Position numbers and translations under genes: made by a program. The notes below the pieces were generated by a model. That model made no database searches. It saw only the letters and a list, made by a program, of their open reading frames with translations, and had not been told where the DNA came from. 64,000 nt of DNA, taken from positions 25,572-89,571 of the forward strand of contig CATNCF010000007.1 of the NCBI GenBank assembly GCA_950097145.1, given 5' to 3'. Positions 47,237-57,956 of this stretch are shown in pieces (position 1 is the first letter of the stretch; the number at the start of each line of letters is the position of its first letter). Source of the DNA: an uncultured Lachnospiraceae bacterium (GTDB taxonomy: Bacteria > Bacillota > Clostridia > Lachnospirales > Lachnospiraceae).

Positions 47237-49063
47237 TTATTCCACCGTAACAGATTTCGCAAGATTCCGCGGTTTATCCACATCACATCCCTTGCCTACA
47301 GAAACATAATAGCTGAAAAGCTGCAGAGGAATAATTGCCAGGGAATTGGTAAACCAGCGGTTGGTCTGCGGAATATAAATCACATAATCCGCGGCTTTTT
47401 CAATCTCTGTGTTGCCTGTATTCGTCACGGCAAGTACAAAGGCGCCGCGGCTTTTCAGTTCCACAATATTGCTGATAGTCTTTTTATACAACACTTCCTG
47501 AGTCAGCACTGCCGCAACCAATGTCCCCTCTTCAATCAGGGAAATGGTTCCATGCTTTAACTCCCCTGCCGCATAGGCTTCCGAATGGATATAAGATATC
47601 TCTTTGAGTTTCAGTGATCCCTCCATAGAAATTGCATAATCTACTCCCCGGCCCACAAAAAATACATCCTTTGCAGAAATATAGCGGTTAGCAAAATGCT
47701 GGATCCTCTCCTTATTGCTCAAAAGCATTTCAATCTGTTCTGGCAGCTTCCTCAAATCCCTAATATAAGAAGAAAGCTCTGATTCTGTGATTTCCCCGCG
47801 GGCCTGGGCAAATCTCATTGCAAGAAGATATTCTGCAATCAACTGGGCGCTGTAAGCCTTGGTAGTGGCAACTGCAATTTCCGGTCCCGCCCAGGTATAC
47901 ATAACGGTATCAGCCTCTCTTGCAATGGAACTTCCCACCACATTGACAATCCCAAGTGTCTTAATTCCCTTATTCTTTGCCTCCCGAAGGGCTGCCAGAG
48001 AATCTGCTGTTTCGCCGGACTGGCTGATAACGATTACCAGGTCATTTTCCTGTAAAATCGGATTACGGTACCGAAACTCTGACGCCAGATCTACTTCCAC
48101 CGGAATCCGTGCCATGCCTTCAAACACATATTTTGCAGTTACCCCGGTATGGTACGCAGAACCGCAGGCAACAATATGGATTCTCTGGATTTGGTTGATC
48201 TCCTCGTCTGTCATGCCAAGCTCTTCAATCACTACTGTCCCATTCTTAATTCTCGGATTCAGGGTATCCCGCACAGTCTTTGGCTGCTCATACATCTCCT
48301 TCAGCATGAAATGCTCATAACCAGCCTTTTCCGCCGCATTGATGTCCCAGTCGATGGTGGTGGAATTTTTCTGAATCTCCTCCCCATCCACATTGTAGAA
48401 CGTGATACTCTCTCCCGACAATATGGCGAGCTCTTCATTCTGGATAAAATATACATTTCTGGTATATTTTAAAACCGCAGGCACATCAGAAGCTATCAGA
48501 TTGCCGTCTCTGCCATGCCCTACAATCAGAGGACTGTCCTTTCGCACTGCGTATACCACTCCCGGATGTTCCCGGAACATAATACCCAGGGCATAAGAAC
48601 CCTCCACACGGTGCATGGTTCTGGTAATAGCCTCAATGGGATCTCCCTTATAATAATAATCTAGAAGATGCGCTACCACTTCTGTGTCTGTATCAGAAGT
48701 AAAATGATAATTTTTGCCCTCCAGATACTTTTTCAATTTTAAATAATTCTCTATAATTCCATTGTGCACCACTGCAATTGTCTCGTCCTGGTTAAAATGG
48801 GGATGAGCGTTGTCTTTGGAAGGCGCGCCATGGGTTGCCCAGCGGGTATGCCCAATTCCTACTGTTCCAGGCATCGTCGCCCCGTCATGAGTCAGTTCAC
48901 TTAAAACCTTCAGACGGCCAATGGATTTCTGAACTTGAATATGTTCTCCGTCAAATACCGCAATCCCTGCCGAATCATAGCCTCTGTATTCCAGTTTGGA
49001 CAACCCATCCAGCAAAATTGGGGCTGCCTGAGATTCTCCTATATAACCAACAATTCCACACAT
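47237..49063 (-). CDS. glmS: glutamine--fructose-6-phosphate aminotransferase
   Basis: MCGIVGYIGE, LEYRGYDSAGIAV, SQSGETADSLAALREAK, C-terminal LAKSVTVE. Confidence 0.99.
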   Translation of the reverse strand: MCGIVGYIGESQAAPILLDGLSKLEYRGYDSAGIAVFDGEHIQVQKSIGRLKVLSELTHDGATMPGTVGIGHTRWATHGAPSKDNAHPHFNQDETIAVVHNGIIENYLKLKKYLEGKNYHFTSDTDTEVVAHLLDYYYKGDPIEAITRTMHRVEGSYALGIMFREHPGVVYAVRKDSPLIVGHGRDGNLIASDVPAVLKYTRNVYFIQNEELAILSGESITFYNVDGEEIQKNSTTIDWDINAAEKAGYEHFMLKEMYEQPKTVRDTLNPRIKNGTVVIEELGMTDEEINQIQRIHIVACGSAYHTGVTAKYVFEGMARIPVEVDLASEFRYRNPILQENDLVIVISQSGETADSLAALREAKNKGIKTLGIVNVVGSSIAREADTVMYTWAGPEIAVATTKAYSAQLIAEYLLAMRFAQARGEITESELSSYIRDLRKLPEQIEMLLSNKERIQHFANRYISAKDVFFVGRGVDYAISMEGSLKLKEISYIHSEAYAAGELKHGTISLIEEGTLVAAVLTQEVLYKKTISNIVELKSRGAFVLAVTNTGNTEIEKAADYVIYIPQTNRWFTNSLAIIPLQLFSYYVSVGKGCDVDKPRNLAKSVTVE

Positions 49064-49077
49064 ATCATATCCTCCTG

Positions 49078-50202
49078 TTATTCAACGCTTCCAAGATTTA
49101 CCCCAGTCCGATATATAATCTCATCGCTGATACTTTCCACACTGTCCGTCACTGTGTAACTTGTATTTCCATATAAGAAATCGTGGAGCTGCTTTACATT
49201 TGCAGAAAGGCTCACTGGAACCACACAATCTGCGTCTGCTTTCTGATAGGCAATATCTACCACCTTATTCTCCTTGTTAAAAGGAAATCCTGCATTCTCC
49301 CCCATCTTATAGTTAAAAGCATCCATCGCCATTGATGCAATCTCTGTTTTGCCCAGACTGGTCTTAATCTTAGGGAACACTGCATCGATCAGTTTATTGA
49401 TGGTTGTAATATCCGATGTAAGAGCTTTTTCTACCATTTTATTCACCACCAGGCGCTGGCGTTCCGTTCTCTTAAAATCATCCCCCGCCGTATAGCGTAT
49501 TCTTCCATAGGATACTGCCTGTACGCCATTGAGGTTATAAGTTCCTGCACCTGGAAGAGGTTCGTAACTCTTTTCTGTAACTTCTGAGGTCTCAATGCAA
49601 TAATTGTTCAAATGCACGCATTCTTCTTCCGTGATTTCAACTTCCACTCCGCCTAAGATATCAACGGCTTCTGCCACAGCATCAAAGTCAAAGGACACAT
49701 ACTCCTGAATATCCAAATCCAGGTTCGTATTCAGCATACGCACCGCCTGCTGTGGGCCTCCCACCGCATATGCCGCATTTGCCTTACTGTAAGCTTCCGT
49801 ATTGTCCAAATCGGCCATTTTCAAATATGTATCGCGGTACACCGACACCAGGCGGACTTCCTTGGTATCCTTATCAATTCTTGCCACCATAATCACATCT
49901 GAATTTCCGCTGTTATAAGAATTCGTGTCTCGGTTATCAAGCCCAAACAATGCGATGGTGGTATATTCCCCCAGCACATCCTTTGTCTCTTTTGTCAATT
50001 CCTCATTCTTAACATTTTTTGCTTCAAATGCCTCATCTGTCTGAATCTTGTCCATTTTTGAATTGGTCCAGAGCCAAGCCAGAATTCCCGCCAGAACCAG
50101 CAGCTCTATCCCAAACAATATGACCTTCCGTCTCCGTTTCTTTGCCCTTGCGGCCTTCCTCCCCACTGTATTTTTTTCCCGACTGCCATTATTCTTTGCC
50201 AT
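49078..50202 (-). CDS. LytR-CpsA-Psr (LCP) family protein
   Basis: GLDNRDTNSYNSGNSDVIMVARID, SVYRDTYL, GGVEVEI, AVSYGRIRYTAGDDFKRTERQR. Confidence 0.95.
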   Translation of the reverse strand: MAKNNGSREKNTVGRKAARAKKRRRKVILFGIELLVLAGILAWLWTNSKMDKIQTDEAFEAKNVKNEELTKETKDVLGEYTTIALFGLDNRDTNSYNSGNSDVIMVARIDKDTKEVRLVSVYRDTYLKMADLDNTEAYSKANAAYAVGGPQQAVRMLNTNLDLDIQEYVSFDFDAVAEAVDILGGVEVEITEEECVHLNNYCIETSEVTEKSYEPLPGAGTYNLNGVQAVSYGRIRYTAGDDFKRTERQRLVVNKMVEKALTSDITTINKLIDAVFPKIKTSLGKTEIASMAMDAFNYKMGENAGFPFNKENKVVDIAYQKADADCVVPVSLSANVKQLHDFLYGNTSYTVTDSVESISDEIIYRTGVNLGSVE

Positions 50203-50293
50203 ACCTACACCTTACCCACTTTAAATTTTATTACATTTATCTTACAGACTGTTACACACTTATGACCTATATTATAATATTTCTCCAAATTTA

Positions 50294-51046
50294 TCAACTA
50301 TTTTTTCTCCCCAAGTTCAGAATCCGCTTCCAAAAATAAAAAAGAAAAACCAGACGATTTCTCACCATCCTGTAAAATCCATAATGGGTCATTGCAGATT
50401 GATTGTCTCCATGCCTGCGGTACAAAAGCAGCACCTGGGGCAGAAAAAAGGATTTTCCTGCAAAATAATCCCCTAAAATTCCAATCCACTGGTCATGCAT
50501 TTCTATACGTTCCGGAATAGGGACAATAGTCTTTAAAAGCTCACAGCGAAATGCCATACAGCATCCAATATAGCTGTTTTTTATGATATTTTTCATTATC
50601 CCCGGACCAGAATCCCGAAAGGTGAAAAAAGAATTCATCAAGACCTTCTGCACATCTTCTCCTGCAAAGACCCTGGCATCATGAACTACCACAGAAACAT
50701 TTTGTTCTTCAAATACCTGCAAAACCTGTTCCACTTTTCCCGGCATCCAGATATCATCCTGATCTGCCAGAAAAATATAACGGCCTCTGGCATTTAAAAC
50801 AGCATGTTCCACATTTTTCTTAACTCCGTTCCCAGGACCCTGCAGCAGGCGGATCCTGGAATCCTGTTCCTGATATCCCTGCAGAATAGAACAAGTACCG
50901 TCTATTGAGCCGTCGTCTGAAACCACCAGCTCGTCCTGATCTCCTAATTGCTGTAGAATAGAATCTATTTGTTCCCTAAGATAGGAAGCGCCGTTATAAG
51001 TGGCCATTGCCACAGAAACCCGGAACTTGTCCTGCCCCTTCACCAT
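50294..51046 (-). CDS. glycosyltransferase family 2
   Basis: VSVAMATYNGASYLREQIDSIL, VVSDDGSIDGT, FLADQDDIW; RBS supports start 51046. Confidence 0.92.
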   Translation of the reverse strand: MVKGQDKFRVSVAMATYNGASYLREQIDSILQQLGDQDELVVSDDGSIDGTCSILQGYQEQDSRIRLLQGPGNGVKKNVEHAVLNARGRYIFLADQDDIWMPGKVEQVLQVFEEQNVSVVVHDARVFAGEDVQKVLMNSFFTFRDSGPGIMKNIIKNSYIGCCMAFRCELLKTIVPIPERIEMHDQWIGILGDYFAGKSFFLPQVLLLYRRHGDNQSAMTHYGFYRMVRNRLVFLFYFWKRILNLGRKNS

Positions 51047-51804
51047 AACTTCCACCCCCACTTTCGAAAATACTGCAGCATGGATGTCATATGTATTCGA
51101 AACAGCCTGCTGTCTTTGTGTGATCCCCTCTCCCATTTATGGATGACAGCCGTCTTTGGGCAATACCAAAGGCTGCTGATGGAATTTACCTGCCTACACA
51201 GATCCGCATCTTCCATATACATAAAATAACGCTGGTCAAATCCTCCCAGTTCCCGGAACAATTCCGTGCGTATCACAAGAAAGCTGCCCTGGGCAAAGGG
51301 AACCGGAAAAGGCAGATGGTAATCCATATCCTGCATCGTATGGTAATTCTGGCGTTTCAGAAAATGCCCGGATAAAAACATCCGTATTCCCATGTCAAGC
51401 ACCGTCAGTTCCCGGCGGTACACCTTCTGAAGCTCCCCGCTCTCATCAAGAAGCCTGGGTACTGCCATTCCAGCCTCTGTCTGCTCCATAAAATCTAAAA
51501 GCACAGAAAAACTGTCCTCTTTTAAAAGAATATCAGGGTTTACAATGGCATGAAATCTGGAATCCAATTTCTCCAAAACATAGTTGTGGCCTCCTCCAAA
51601 GCCAAGATTTTTCCCCGGCTTTAAATAAATCACATCCTGATACTCCTCTTCCAGAGAGGACAGCATATTTTCTTTCGTACTATTATCTACAATATATATT
51701 ATTTTAGAAAGAGACCTGGCAGTACATTCTTCCATAGAAGATACCGCGTTTCTCACATCTGCCTCATTATTATAAGCTACAATGGCAATTGAAATATCTG
51801 TCAT
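51040..51804 (-). CDS. glycosyltransferase family 2 (rhamnosyltransferase-like)
   Basis: IAIVAYNNEADV, KNLGFGGGHNYVLE, MYMEDADLCRQV. Confidence 0.9.
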   Translation of the reverse strand: MTDISIAIVAYNNEADVRNAVSSMEECTARSLSKIIYIVDNSTKENMLSSLEEEYQDVIYLKPGKNLGFGGGHNYVLEKLDSRFHAIVNPDILLKEDSFSVLLDFMEQTEAGMAVPRLLDESGELQKVYRRELTVLDMGIRMFLSGHFLKRQNYHTMQDMDYHLPFPVPFAQGSFLVIRTELFRELGGFDQRYFMYMEDADLCRQVNSISSLWYCPKTAVIHKWERGSHKDSRLFRIHMTSMLQYFRKWGWKLW

Positions 51805-53216
51805 GACGATCCTTTTCCTGTCAGCACTACCCCAACCGTCCGGAACAGAATCCGAACATCCAGGGAAAGAGACCAGTTGGAAATATACTGGGTATCCAGT
51901 GCCACAATTTCTTCAAAATCTTTAATGTCGCTTCTTCCGCTGACCTGCCACATGCCCGTAAGTCCCGGACGTATGCCAAGCCGTGCTTTATGGTGAAGTT
52001 CATACTGTTCAAATTCATCTTCCGTGGGAGGTCTTGTCCCAACCAGGCTCATATCGCCTTTCAGTACATTCCAGAATTGGGGAAGTTCATCAATAGAAAA
52101 TTTACGCATAAATTTTCCCACCGGGAAAATCCTAGGATCATCCTCCATTTTAAACATCAGTCCTTCCATCTCATTCTGTTCCATGAGATCTTTCTTCATG
52201 TTATCCGCCCCCACTATCATGGTACGAAACTTATAAAACTTAAAACGTCTTCCGTTTTTCCCGATCCGGGTCTGGGCATAAAACACTGGTCCCGGGGACT
52301 GCATCTTAATCAAGGGCGCAAAAATCAGCCAAGCAATTCCAGTTAAAAGCAGTCCCAGCAGACTGCCTGCAATATCCATACACCGTTTAAAAAATATCTG
52401 ACGGTTAGTGGCAATCTTCATGCTGGTTGTCAGCACCAGATATTTCCCGCAATGCTCAATAAGTTTCGTGGGCATTAATTGGGACTCTCTTACTAAATTG
52501 AAATGCACCGTCAGTCCCAGTTCCAGCAGTTCATTTGCCAACGCCTCGCTGCTCTCCCTGGTATTACCATTGATAAACACCTCATCCACCACACTGCGCC
52601 GGACATATTCCAAAAATCCATCTGCCGAAGCAACCACCGGCACTCCGCAGATCTGTTCTCCAGTCCGGTTTTTATCTACAATCACTACCCCGGTTACTTC
52701 AAATTCTTTATACCGGTTGTGCTGGAAATCAGAGACACATTCTTTTGCATAGCGTTCTTCTGTCACCACCACAAGTTTCGTAAACCGCTTTCCCCGGATC
52801 ATGCGCTGGCGGATATAAATCTTCCACAAACACCTGGTAAAATATTCTACAACAATAGAAGCTCCCCAGAACACCAGAATAACCTGACGGGAATAAATCT
52901 CCGCCTGTTTGGTGGCCCACACATAGACCGTAATGGTTGCAAATACCGTACTGCAGTGTATAATTACCGCTTTTAATTCCTGTATCCGGTTCCGCCGCAA
53001 AATCCCGGTATAGGCTTCTGACAAAAATACAACGCAAATATCCGTCAGCAGCAGCACAATCGCCAGACGGTTATAATATTCACTGATTCCTGATCCATTA
53101 TAAAAGCTCCCCAGTCTGATAAGACAGGATAAGTAAAACGTAATTTCCAGACAAAGCACATCCACAATCAGAAAATCCAGGTGCTTTACCCAGCTCTTTT
53201 TCTGTTTTTTATACAT
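51801..53216 (-). CDS. undecaprenyl-phosphate sugar phosphotransferase (CpsE/WcaJ-like)
   Basis: N-terminal TM helices; KRCMDIAGSLLGLLLTG, FYKFRTMIVGAD, KFSIDELPQFWNVLKGDMSLVGTRPPT, RPGLTGMWQVSGRS. Confidence 0.96.
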   Translation of the reverse strand: MYKKQKKSWVKHLDFLIVDVLCLEITFYLSCLIRLGSFYNGSGISEYYNRLAIVLLLTDICVVFLSEAYTGILRRNRIQELKAVIIHCSTVFATITVYVWATKQAEIYSRQVILVFWGASIVVEYFTRCLWKIYIRQRMIRGKRFTKLVVVTEERYAKECVSDFQHNRYKEFEVTGVVIVDKNRTGEQICGVPVVASADGFLEYVRRSVVDEVFINGNTRESSEALANELLELGLTVHFNLVRESQLMPTKLIEHCGKYLVLTTSMKIATNRQIFFKRCMDIAGSLLGLLLTGIAWLIFAPLIKMQSPGPVFYAQTRIGKNGRRFKFYKFRTMIVGADNMKKDLMEQNEMEGLMFKMEDDPRIFPVGKFMRKFSIDELPQFWNVLKGDMSLVGTRPPTEDEFEQYELHHKARLGIRPGLTGMWQVSGRSDIKDFEEIVALDTQYISNWSLSLDVRILFRTVGVVLTGKGSS

Positions 53217-53449
53217 AATTTTCTTCCCCGAAACTCGTAATTAGCATACGTTCATGGCAAATTTCCATTTACTCATTCTAATGACATTTTATGTTACAAC
53301 AATCTTTCCAAAGGAAACAACGGAATTTTATTAAAATTTCCTTAATTTCTCATAGACGACAGGAAATCCCATCATTTTCTTTCATTCTGCCAATTGGCGC
53401 CAGGGTTTCTGTACGTACGCTTCCTTCCTATTGTAACCGACATTTCGTC

Positions 53450-53656
53450 TTAAGATTCACCTGAAGTACGGTTTCGTATGTATAGCCAGCTTTCAGAATA
53501 ATCTTTCCTCTGCTGCTCATCCATCTGGGTATATTTTGCAAAGGTGAGCTTCGAAGGAATCATCTGGGTTCCTCCGCATTTATGACAAAACACTTCCTTC
53601 CGTCTGGATACTGTTGTAATGCTTCCACATTTTGGGCATATAAACACTTTCATCAT
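53450..53656 (-). CDS. small zinc-ribbon protein
   Basis: FICPKCGSITTVSRRKEVFCHKCGG; start at one of the MM codons (53656/53653). Confidence 0.65.
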   Translation of the reverse strand: MMKVFICPKCGSITTVSRRKEVFCHKCGGTQMIPSKLTFAKYTQMDEQQRKDYSESWLYIRNRTSGES

Positions 53657-53713
53657 ATGTTTTTCTCCACATCCCACTCTGTATATTTGATTCCTCTATT
53701 GTAGCATTGAATT

Positions 53714-53749
53714 AAAAAAAGGGCAAGTTCTAATGAACCTGCTCTTTTT
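53714..53749 (-). terminator. terminator downstream of the GT2 gene
   Basis: Minus strand AAAGAGCAGGTTC-atta-GAACTTGCCCTTTTTTT. Confidence 0.75.
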
Positions 53750-53767
53750 GAATCTGCCTTGTTTGGT

Positions 53768-55612
53768 TTACGGCTTCAAAGCATAATTACATTTTTTCAG
53801 GGAAAAATTAGGGTTGTAATAGGGATCTCCTTTTTTCAGCAAGTCAATCCACCGGGTACGAATAAATTCAATTTCCTCCCCAAAACGATGAACCTTTTCT
53901 TTTGTATCTTCTTTTCCTCTGGACTTTGATTCGTAATGGTATGCCTCTACAAAAGGATCGTATACCACCAGATACCCCTTCTGGCAGACACGCAGACAGA
54001 AATCCAGATCGTTAAATGCCACCGCAAGCTGTTCTTCCAGCCCGTGAAGTTCCTGATAAAGCCTCCTCGGAACCATAAGGCATGCGGCTGTCACAGCACT
54101 GTAATTTAACTGAATCGCCGCTTTGTGGTAATACCCTTCCTGTCCCCTGCGCAGACCTGGAAACATATTGGCTGCAATTCCGTCAATTCCCACCACAATT
54201 CCAGCATGCTGAATTGTATTGTCAGGATAATAGAGCCTTGCGCCCACAATGCCTACCTCCGGTCTCTGGCAGTTGCCAAGCAGTTCCTCCAGCCAGTCCA
54301 GCGTGATGATCTGAATATCATTGTTGAGCAGCACAAAGTACTCTCCCTCTGCATAAGACGCTCCAAAATTATTGATAGCTGAATAATTAAAGCCGCTGTC
54401 CCATACGACTACTTTCACGGACTGTCCTCCCGGAAGGGTTCCTGTTCCATAAATTTTGCCCTCTCCCTTATGCTGGCAAAGCTGGCTGTAATACTGGAAT
54501 GTTTCTGGCTCCTGGCTGTTATTTTCAATAATAATAATTTCGTAATTCTTCCAAGTTGACTTCACGATGGACTGTATGCACTGGCGAAGAGTATCCTTCT
54601 GATCTTTATTTGGAATCAGAATGGATACCATAGGGGTCCCGGAAACTGGATATTTGATGCGGTAAAAGCCAAAATGTACCAATTGGCTGACCTCTCCTGG
54701 CTGTCCCATTCTCTTCAGATGTTCCTCCAGCGCATGCTGCCCTGCTTCATAGGCATACAATTTGCTTAAGGGATTATCCGCAGTAGAATTGCTGTGTACC
54801 CTCCAATGATACAGGACTCGTGGTACATGACCGACTTTTTCTGCCGCTTCTGTACAGCGCAAAATAAAATCGTAGTCCTGGGCTCCGTTAAATTCAGGCC
54901 GAAACCCTCCCACTTTTTCTGCAATCTTGCGTTTTACACAGAAAAAATGTGTAATATAATTATTGGAACGCAGAAGATCCAGACTAAAGTCCGGCTTAAA
55001 ATGCGGATTTTGATGTTCTAGCCCGTATTTTGTCTCCTCCACCTGATCTTCATCTGAATAGACAGCTTCCAGTTCCGGCTGCTGATTCATCAGCGAAACC
55101 ATTTCATATAATGCCTCCGGCGCCAAAAGATCATCGTGATCGAGAAAACCCAGCCATTCCCCTTCTGCCATCTCAATCCCGGCATTCAAGTTCTGTGCAA
55201 TCCCCAGGTTCCCGTTTAAATGTTGATAGCATATTCTCTCTTCTTTATACTCTCTGACAAAAGCTTCCACCTGCTCTTTCACCTGTTCTGAGGGCGTAGC
55301 GTCTGCAAGGCAGAGCTGCCAGCGGCTGTAAGACTGACACCGCACAGAATGAAGCATCTCTGTGAGGTATGCTTCTTTTGTCTTGTAACAGGGAACCACG
55401 ATACTGATGAGAGGACAAGAGGAAAACTCTTTTTCTAAGGATGTCTGGTGAGCCAATTCCTGTTCTCCCGCCCTGTTTTTCTCATACCATGGACCATAAG
55501 GCACGTCCTCCGGCTCCATTTTGTCCAGCAGACGGTTCCAAAATGCCTTAGGCCCATAATGTTTGAAATATCGTATTCCTTTTTTAATTCGGTAAGGTGT
55601 AATTTTCATCAT
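53768..55612 (-). CDS. large GT2 protein with two glycosyltransferase domains
   Basis: ISIVVPCYKTKEAYL...LGFLDHDDLLAPEAL; second domain VSILIPNKDQKDTLRQCIQSI...FVLLNNDIQIITLDWLE. Confidence 0.93.
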   Translation of the reverse strand: MMKITPYRIKKGIRYFKHYGPKAFWNRLLDKMEPEDVPYGPWYEKNRAGEQELAHQTSLEKEFSSCPLISIVVPCYKTKEAYLTEMLHSVRCQSYSRWQLCLADATPSEQVKEQVEAFVREYKEERICYQHLNGNLGIAQNLNAGIEMAEGEWLGFLDHDDLLAPEALYEMVSLMNQQPELEAVYSDEDQVEETKYGLEHQNPHFKPDFSLDLLRSNNYITHFFCVKRKIAEKVGGFRPEFNGAQDYDFILRCTEAAEKVGHVPRVLYHWRVHSNSTADNPLSKLYAYEAGQHALEEHLKRMGQPGEVSQLVHFGFYRIKYPVSGTPMVSILIPNKDQKDTLRQCIQSIVKSTWKNYEIIIIENNSQEPETFQYYSQLCQHKGEGKIYGTGTLPGGQSVKVVVWDSGFNYSAINNFGASYAEGEYFVLLNNDIQIITLDWLEELLGNCQRPEVGIVGARLYYPDNTIQHAGIVVGIDGIAANMFPGLRRGQEGYYHKAAIQLNYSAVTAACLMVPRRLYQELHGLEEQLAVAFNDLDFCLRVCQKGYLVVYDPFVEAYHYESKSRGKEDTKEKVHRFGEEIEFIRTRWIDLLKKGDPYYNPNFSLKKCNYALKP

Positions 55613-55621
55613 AACCGCCCT

Positions 55622-57928
55622 TTACGCCTGCTCTGCCATCATGGCCTTGGAATAAGAAGAATTTTTCTTCCCCCCTGAAGTCTTCACATAGGAACGTATC
55701 TTATAGTAATAAGTTTTCCTGGATGAAACTCCGCTGTCCGTCCACTTCAAAGTATTGTTGCTGGAAATTGTTTTTATCTTCTTATAACCGCCCTTTAGGG
55801 TATTGGAACGGTACAGATAATAGCCTGTCGCCTTAGAATCCCGTTTCCATGCCAGCTTCACTTTGCTCCCGGATTTCTCAGCGCTGCTTAATTTGGAAGC
55901 CTTCATTGCAATTTCAGCCTTTTTCACGCTGGTATACTTCGAATAATAATTCTTGCCGTTCACAGTTTTATAGCAGCGGATTCGGTAAGAATACGTATGC
56001 CCCGGCTGAACTGTAGTATCTTTATAGCTAAGGGTATTATTGTTCTTAATCGTCTTAATTCTGGTAAACTTGCCGGAATCTATCCTTCTGTAAATGCGGT
56101 AGCCCGTTACATTTGCCTTCTTCCAGGACAACTGCACTGTGGTATAGTTTTTCACCTTAAGGCTTTTCCATGAAGCAGCCGGTATGGCAAAATTCGCTTT
56201 TTTTTCACTGGAAAAAGAGGAACGGATCGTTCCCTCTTTCCGCTTAAAATAACTTCTAACTTTATAATAATAAGTCTTTCCAGTTTCCACTTTCTTATCC
56301 TGCCAAGAAGTAGTTCCAAGCCCGGCTGCTGTTTTTACTTTCTTATAGGTGCCGTTTTCTCCTTCTTTCCGGTAAACCTGATATCCCTGGGCGCCGCTCA
56401 CTTCCTTCCAGGATAACTTCACCAAATTGCCGCTCTTTTTTACAGTAAGATTTGTTTTATCCAGTTTTTCCCCTGGTTTTGGATATGCAGAACCAGGCAT
56501 ATTTTTATAAACAGGAACTTTAAACACAAATTTGTTGTTGAGCGCCCCCATGGATTCATAGCTTCTGCGGACATTTTTCCCTTCATTATCCGCTGCCAGA
56601 AGATTTTGCATATATTGATGCCAGTACAGGCCGTCATAAGAATCATCCACGTCAAATTTCTGCAGATAGAAAGTATCCTGACCCTTGGCAATATATTTCT
56701 CCGCAGTCTTTTTTGCTCCTCCAAGCAATGCCGCATACCTTGTGGTCCATCCGGCTTCCTTTGCTTCTTTCAGGCCATTGATCACCACCTGTTCTCCCAG
56801 TCCAAAGGCCGAAATATTGAAATAATTGTAATACCCTTTATATCCTGGATACTTGCCGGAAATCAGCGGCGAATCTCCCTTAACGCCCTGCTCCTGCCGG
56901 ATGCGGCTTGCCAGGAAATACGGACTGACTTTTAATTCTTTTCCAATCTTCATAAAGGCTTTGGCATAGGTAATTCCGCCGCCAGAACCGTCCTCTAATT
57001 TTTTCTTGCTCATAAAAGTTCCGTTCAATATCTTTTCCACACCGGATTCATTGTGGTAAGCGCTGTTATAGGTGAGCTGTTCAAACTGAAACACTGATTC
57101 CTCATTCAGGAAATTTCTGGGGTCCAGATAATGCTTCACAATGGATTCTGACGCCTGCACCCAGTTCTGTCCATCTTTGGCAATCCATTGTCCCGTGCTC
57201 ATATTATAATCCTCTTCTGCGGTGGATTTCCATAAAATCGGTTCTGTGACATACACCAGGTTTCTGGCATTAACCATCTCATTTTTCACTACATCAGACC
57301 ATTCCAGTCCGGTATTCATAGGCACAAAAGTCCAATTGGGATGTGCATTGACCAATGTCTTGATATAGGAACGGTAACTGGAGGGAAATGCCGATAAATC
57401 TGTTTCTCCCGCCGTATCGGAAGTGACCGCCGCCCTGCCCATACCTTTGGTGAAATATTGGTTTTTCCATGCTTCCAGCCTTGTATCCTGGGATATTACA
57501 TATTCTTCCTGGATAAATCCTGTGTATTCCACCCCATGAACGGCAAAGGCTGTCTGAAACCAAATCCCATCCTCCTGGACTACGGCTCCCAGAACACGTA
57601 CCTGATAGCCGCTGGAGAGGTTTTTCACGATTGGAGCTTCCACAGAAGGCTCTTGATAAGCCGGAATACTGGCTGCATTTGTGACCACTCCGTACAGTTC
57701 ATATTCCCGCAGTAAAGCTGCAAGGCCATTCTCTGCTTCCTCTGCTTGATTTGCACCGTCATCTCCGCTGACATTCCTTCCCTGTATCCAGCGATTTTCA
57801 GCAATTTCTTCCTGCTGTTCCCTCTCTTGCGCCTGCACGGCGCCGACGGAAGATCCTCCAAAATCCGCTGCCAGCACTGCTGCCGCCAGCAGATATGCCG
57901 TGATTCTGGTTCTCTTTCTCATCCTCAT
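55622..57928 (-). CDS. secreted beta-N-acetylglucosaminidase with SH3b-like and repeated Fn3 domains
   Basis: Signal peptide; LASRIRQEQGVKG and YNYFNISAFG glucosaminidase motifs; tandem WKEVSGAQGYQVYRK...YYYKVRSY Fn3 repeats. Confidence 0.88.
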   Translation of the reverse strand: MRMRKRTRITAYLLAAAVLAADFGGSSVGAVQAQEREQQEEIAENRWIQGRNVSGDDGANQAEEAENGLAALLREYELYGVVTNAASIPAYQEPSVEAPIVKNLSSGYQVRVLGAVVQEDGIWFQTAFAVHGVEYTGFIQEEYVISQDTRLEAWKNQYFTKGMGRAAVTSDTAGETDLSAFPSSYRSYIKTLVNAHPNWTFVPMNTGLEWSDVVKNEMVNARNLVYVTEPILWKSTAEEDYNMSTGQWIAKDGQNWVQASESIVKHYLDPRNFLNEESVFQFEQLTYNSAYHNESGVEKILNGTFMSKKKLEDGSGGGITYAKAFMKIGKELKVSPYFLASRIRQEQGVKGDSPLISGKYPGYKGYYNYFNISAFGLGEQVVINGLKEAKEAGWTTRYAALLGGAKKTAEKYIAKGQDTFYLQKFDVDDSYDGLYWHQYMQNLLAADNEGKNVRRSYESMGALNNKFVFKVPVYKNMPGSAYPKPGEKLDKTNLTVKKSGNLVKLSWKEVSGAQGYQVYRKEGENGTYKKVKTAAGLGTTSWQDKKVETGKTYYYKVRSYFKRKEGTIRSSFSSEKKANFAIPAASWKSLKVKNYTTVQLSWKKANVTGYRIYRRIDSGKFTRIKTIKNNNTLSYKDTTVQPGHTYSYRIRCYKTVNGKNYYSKYTSVKKAEIAMKASKLSSAEKSGSKVKLAWKRDSKATGYYLYRSNTLKGGYKKIKTISSNNTLKWTDSGVSSRKTYYYKIRSYVKTSGGKKNSSYSKAMMAEQA

Positions 57929-57956
57929 TTCTATTTTTCCTTCTTTCCTTATCTTC

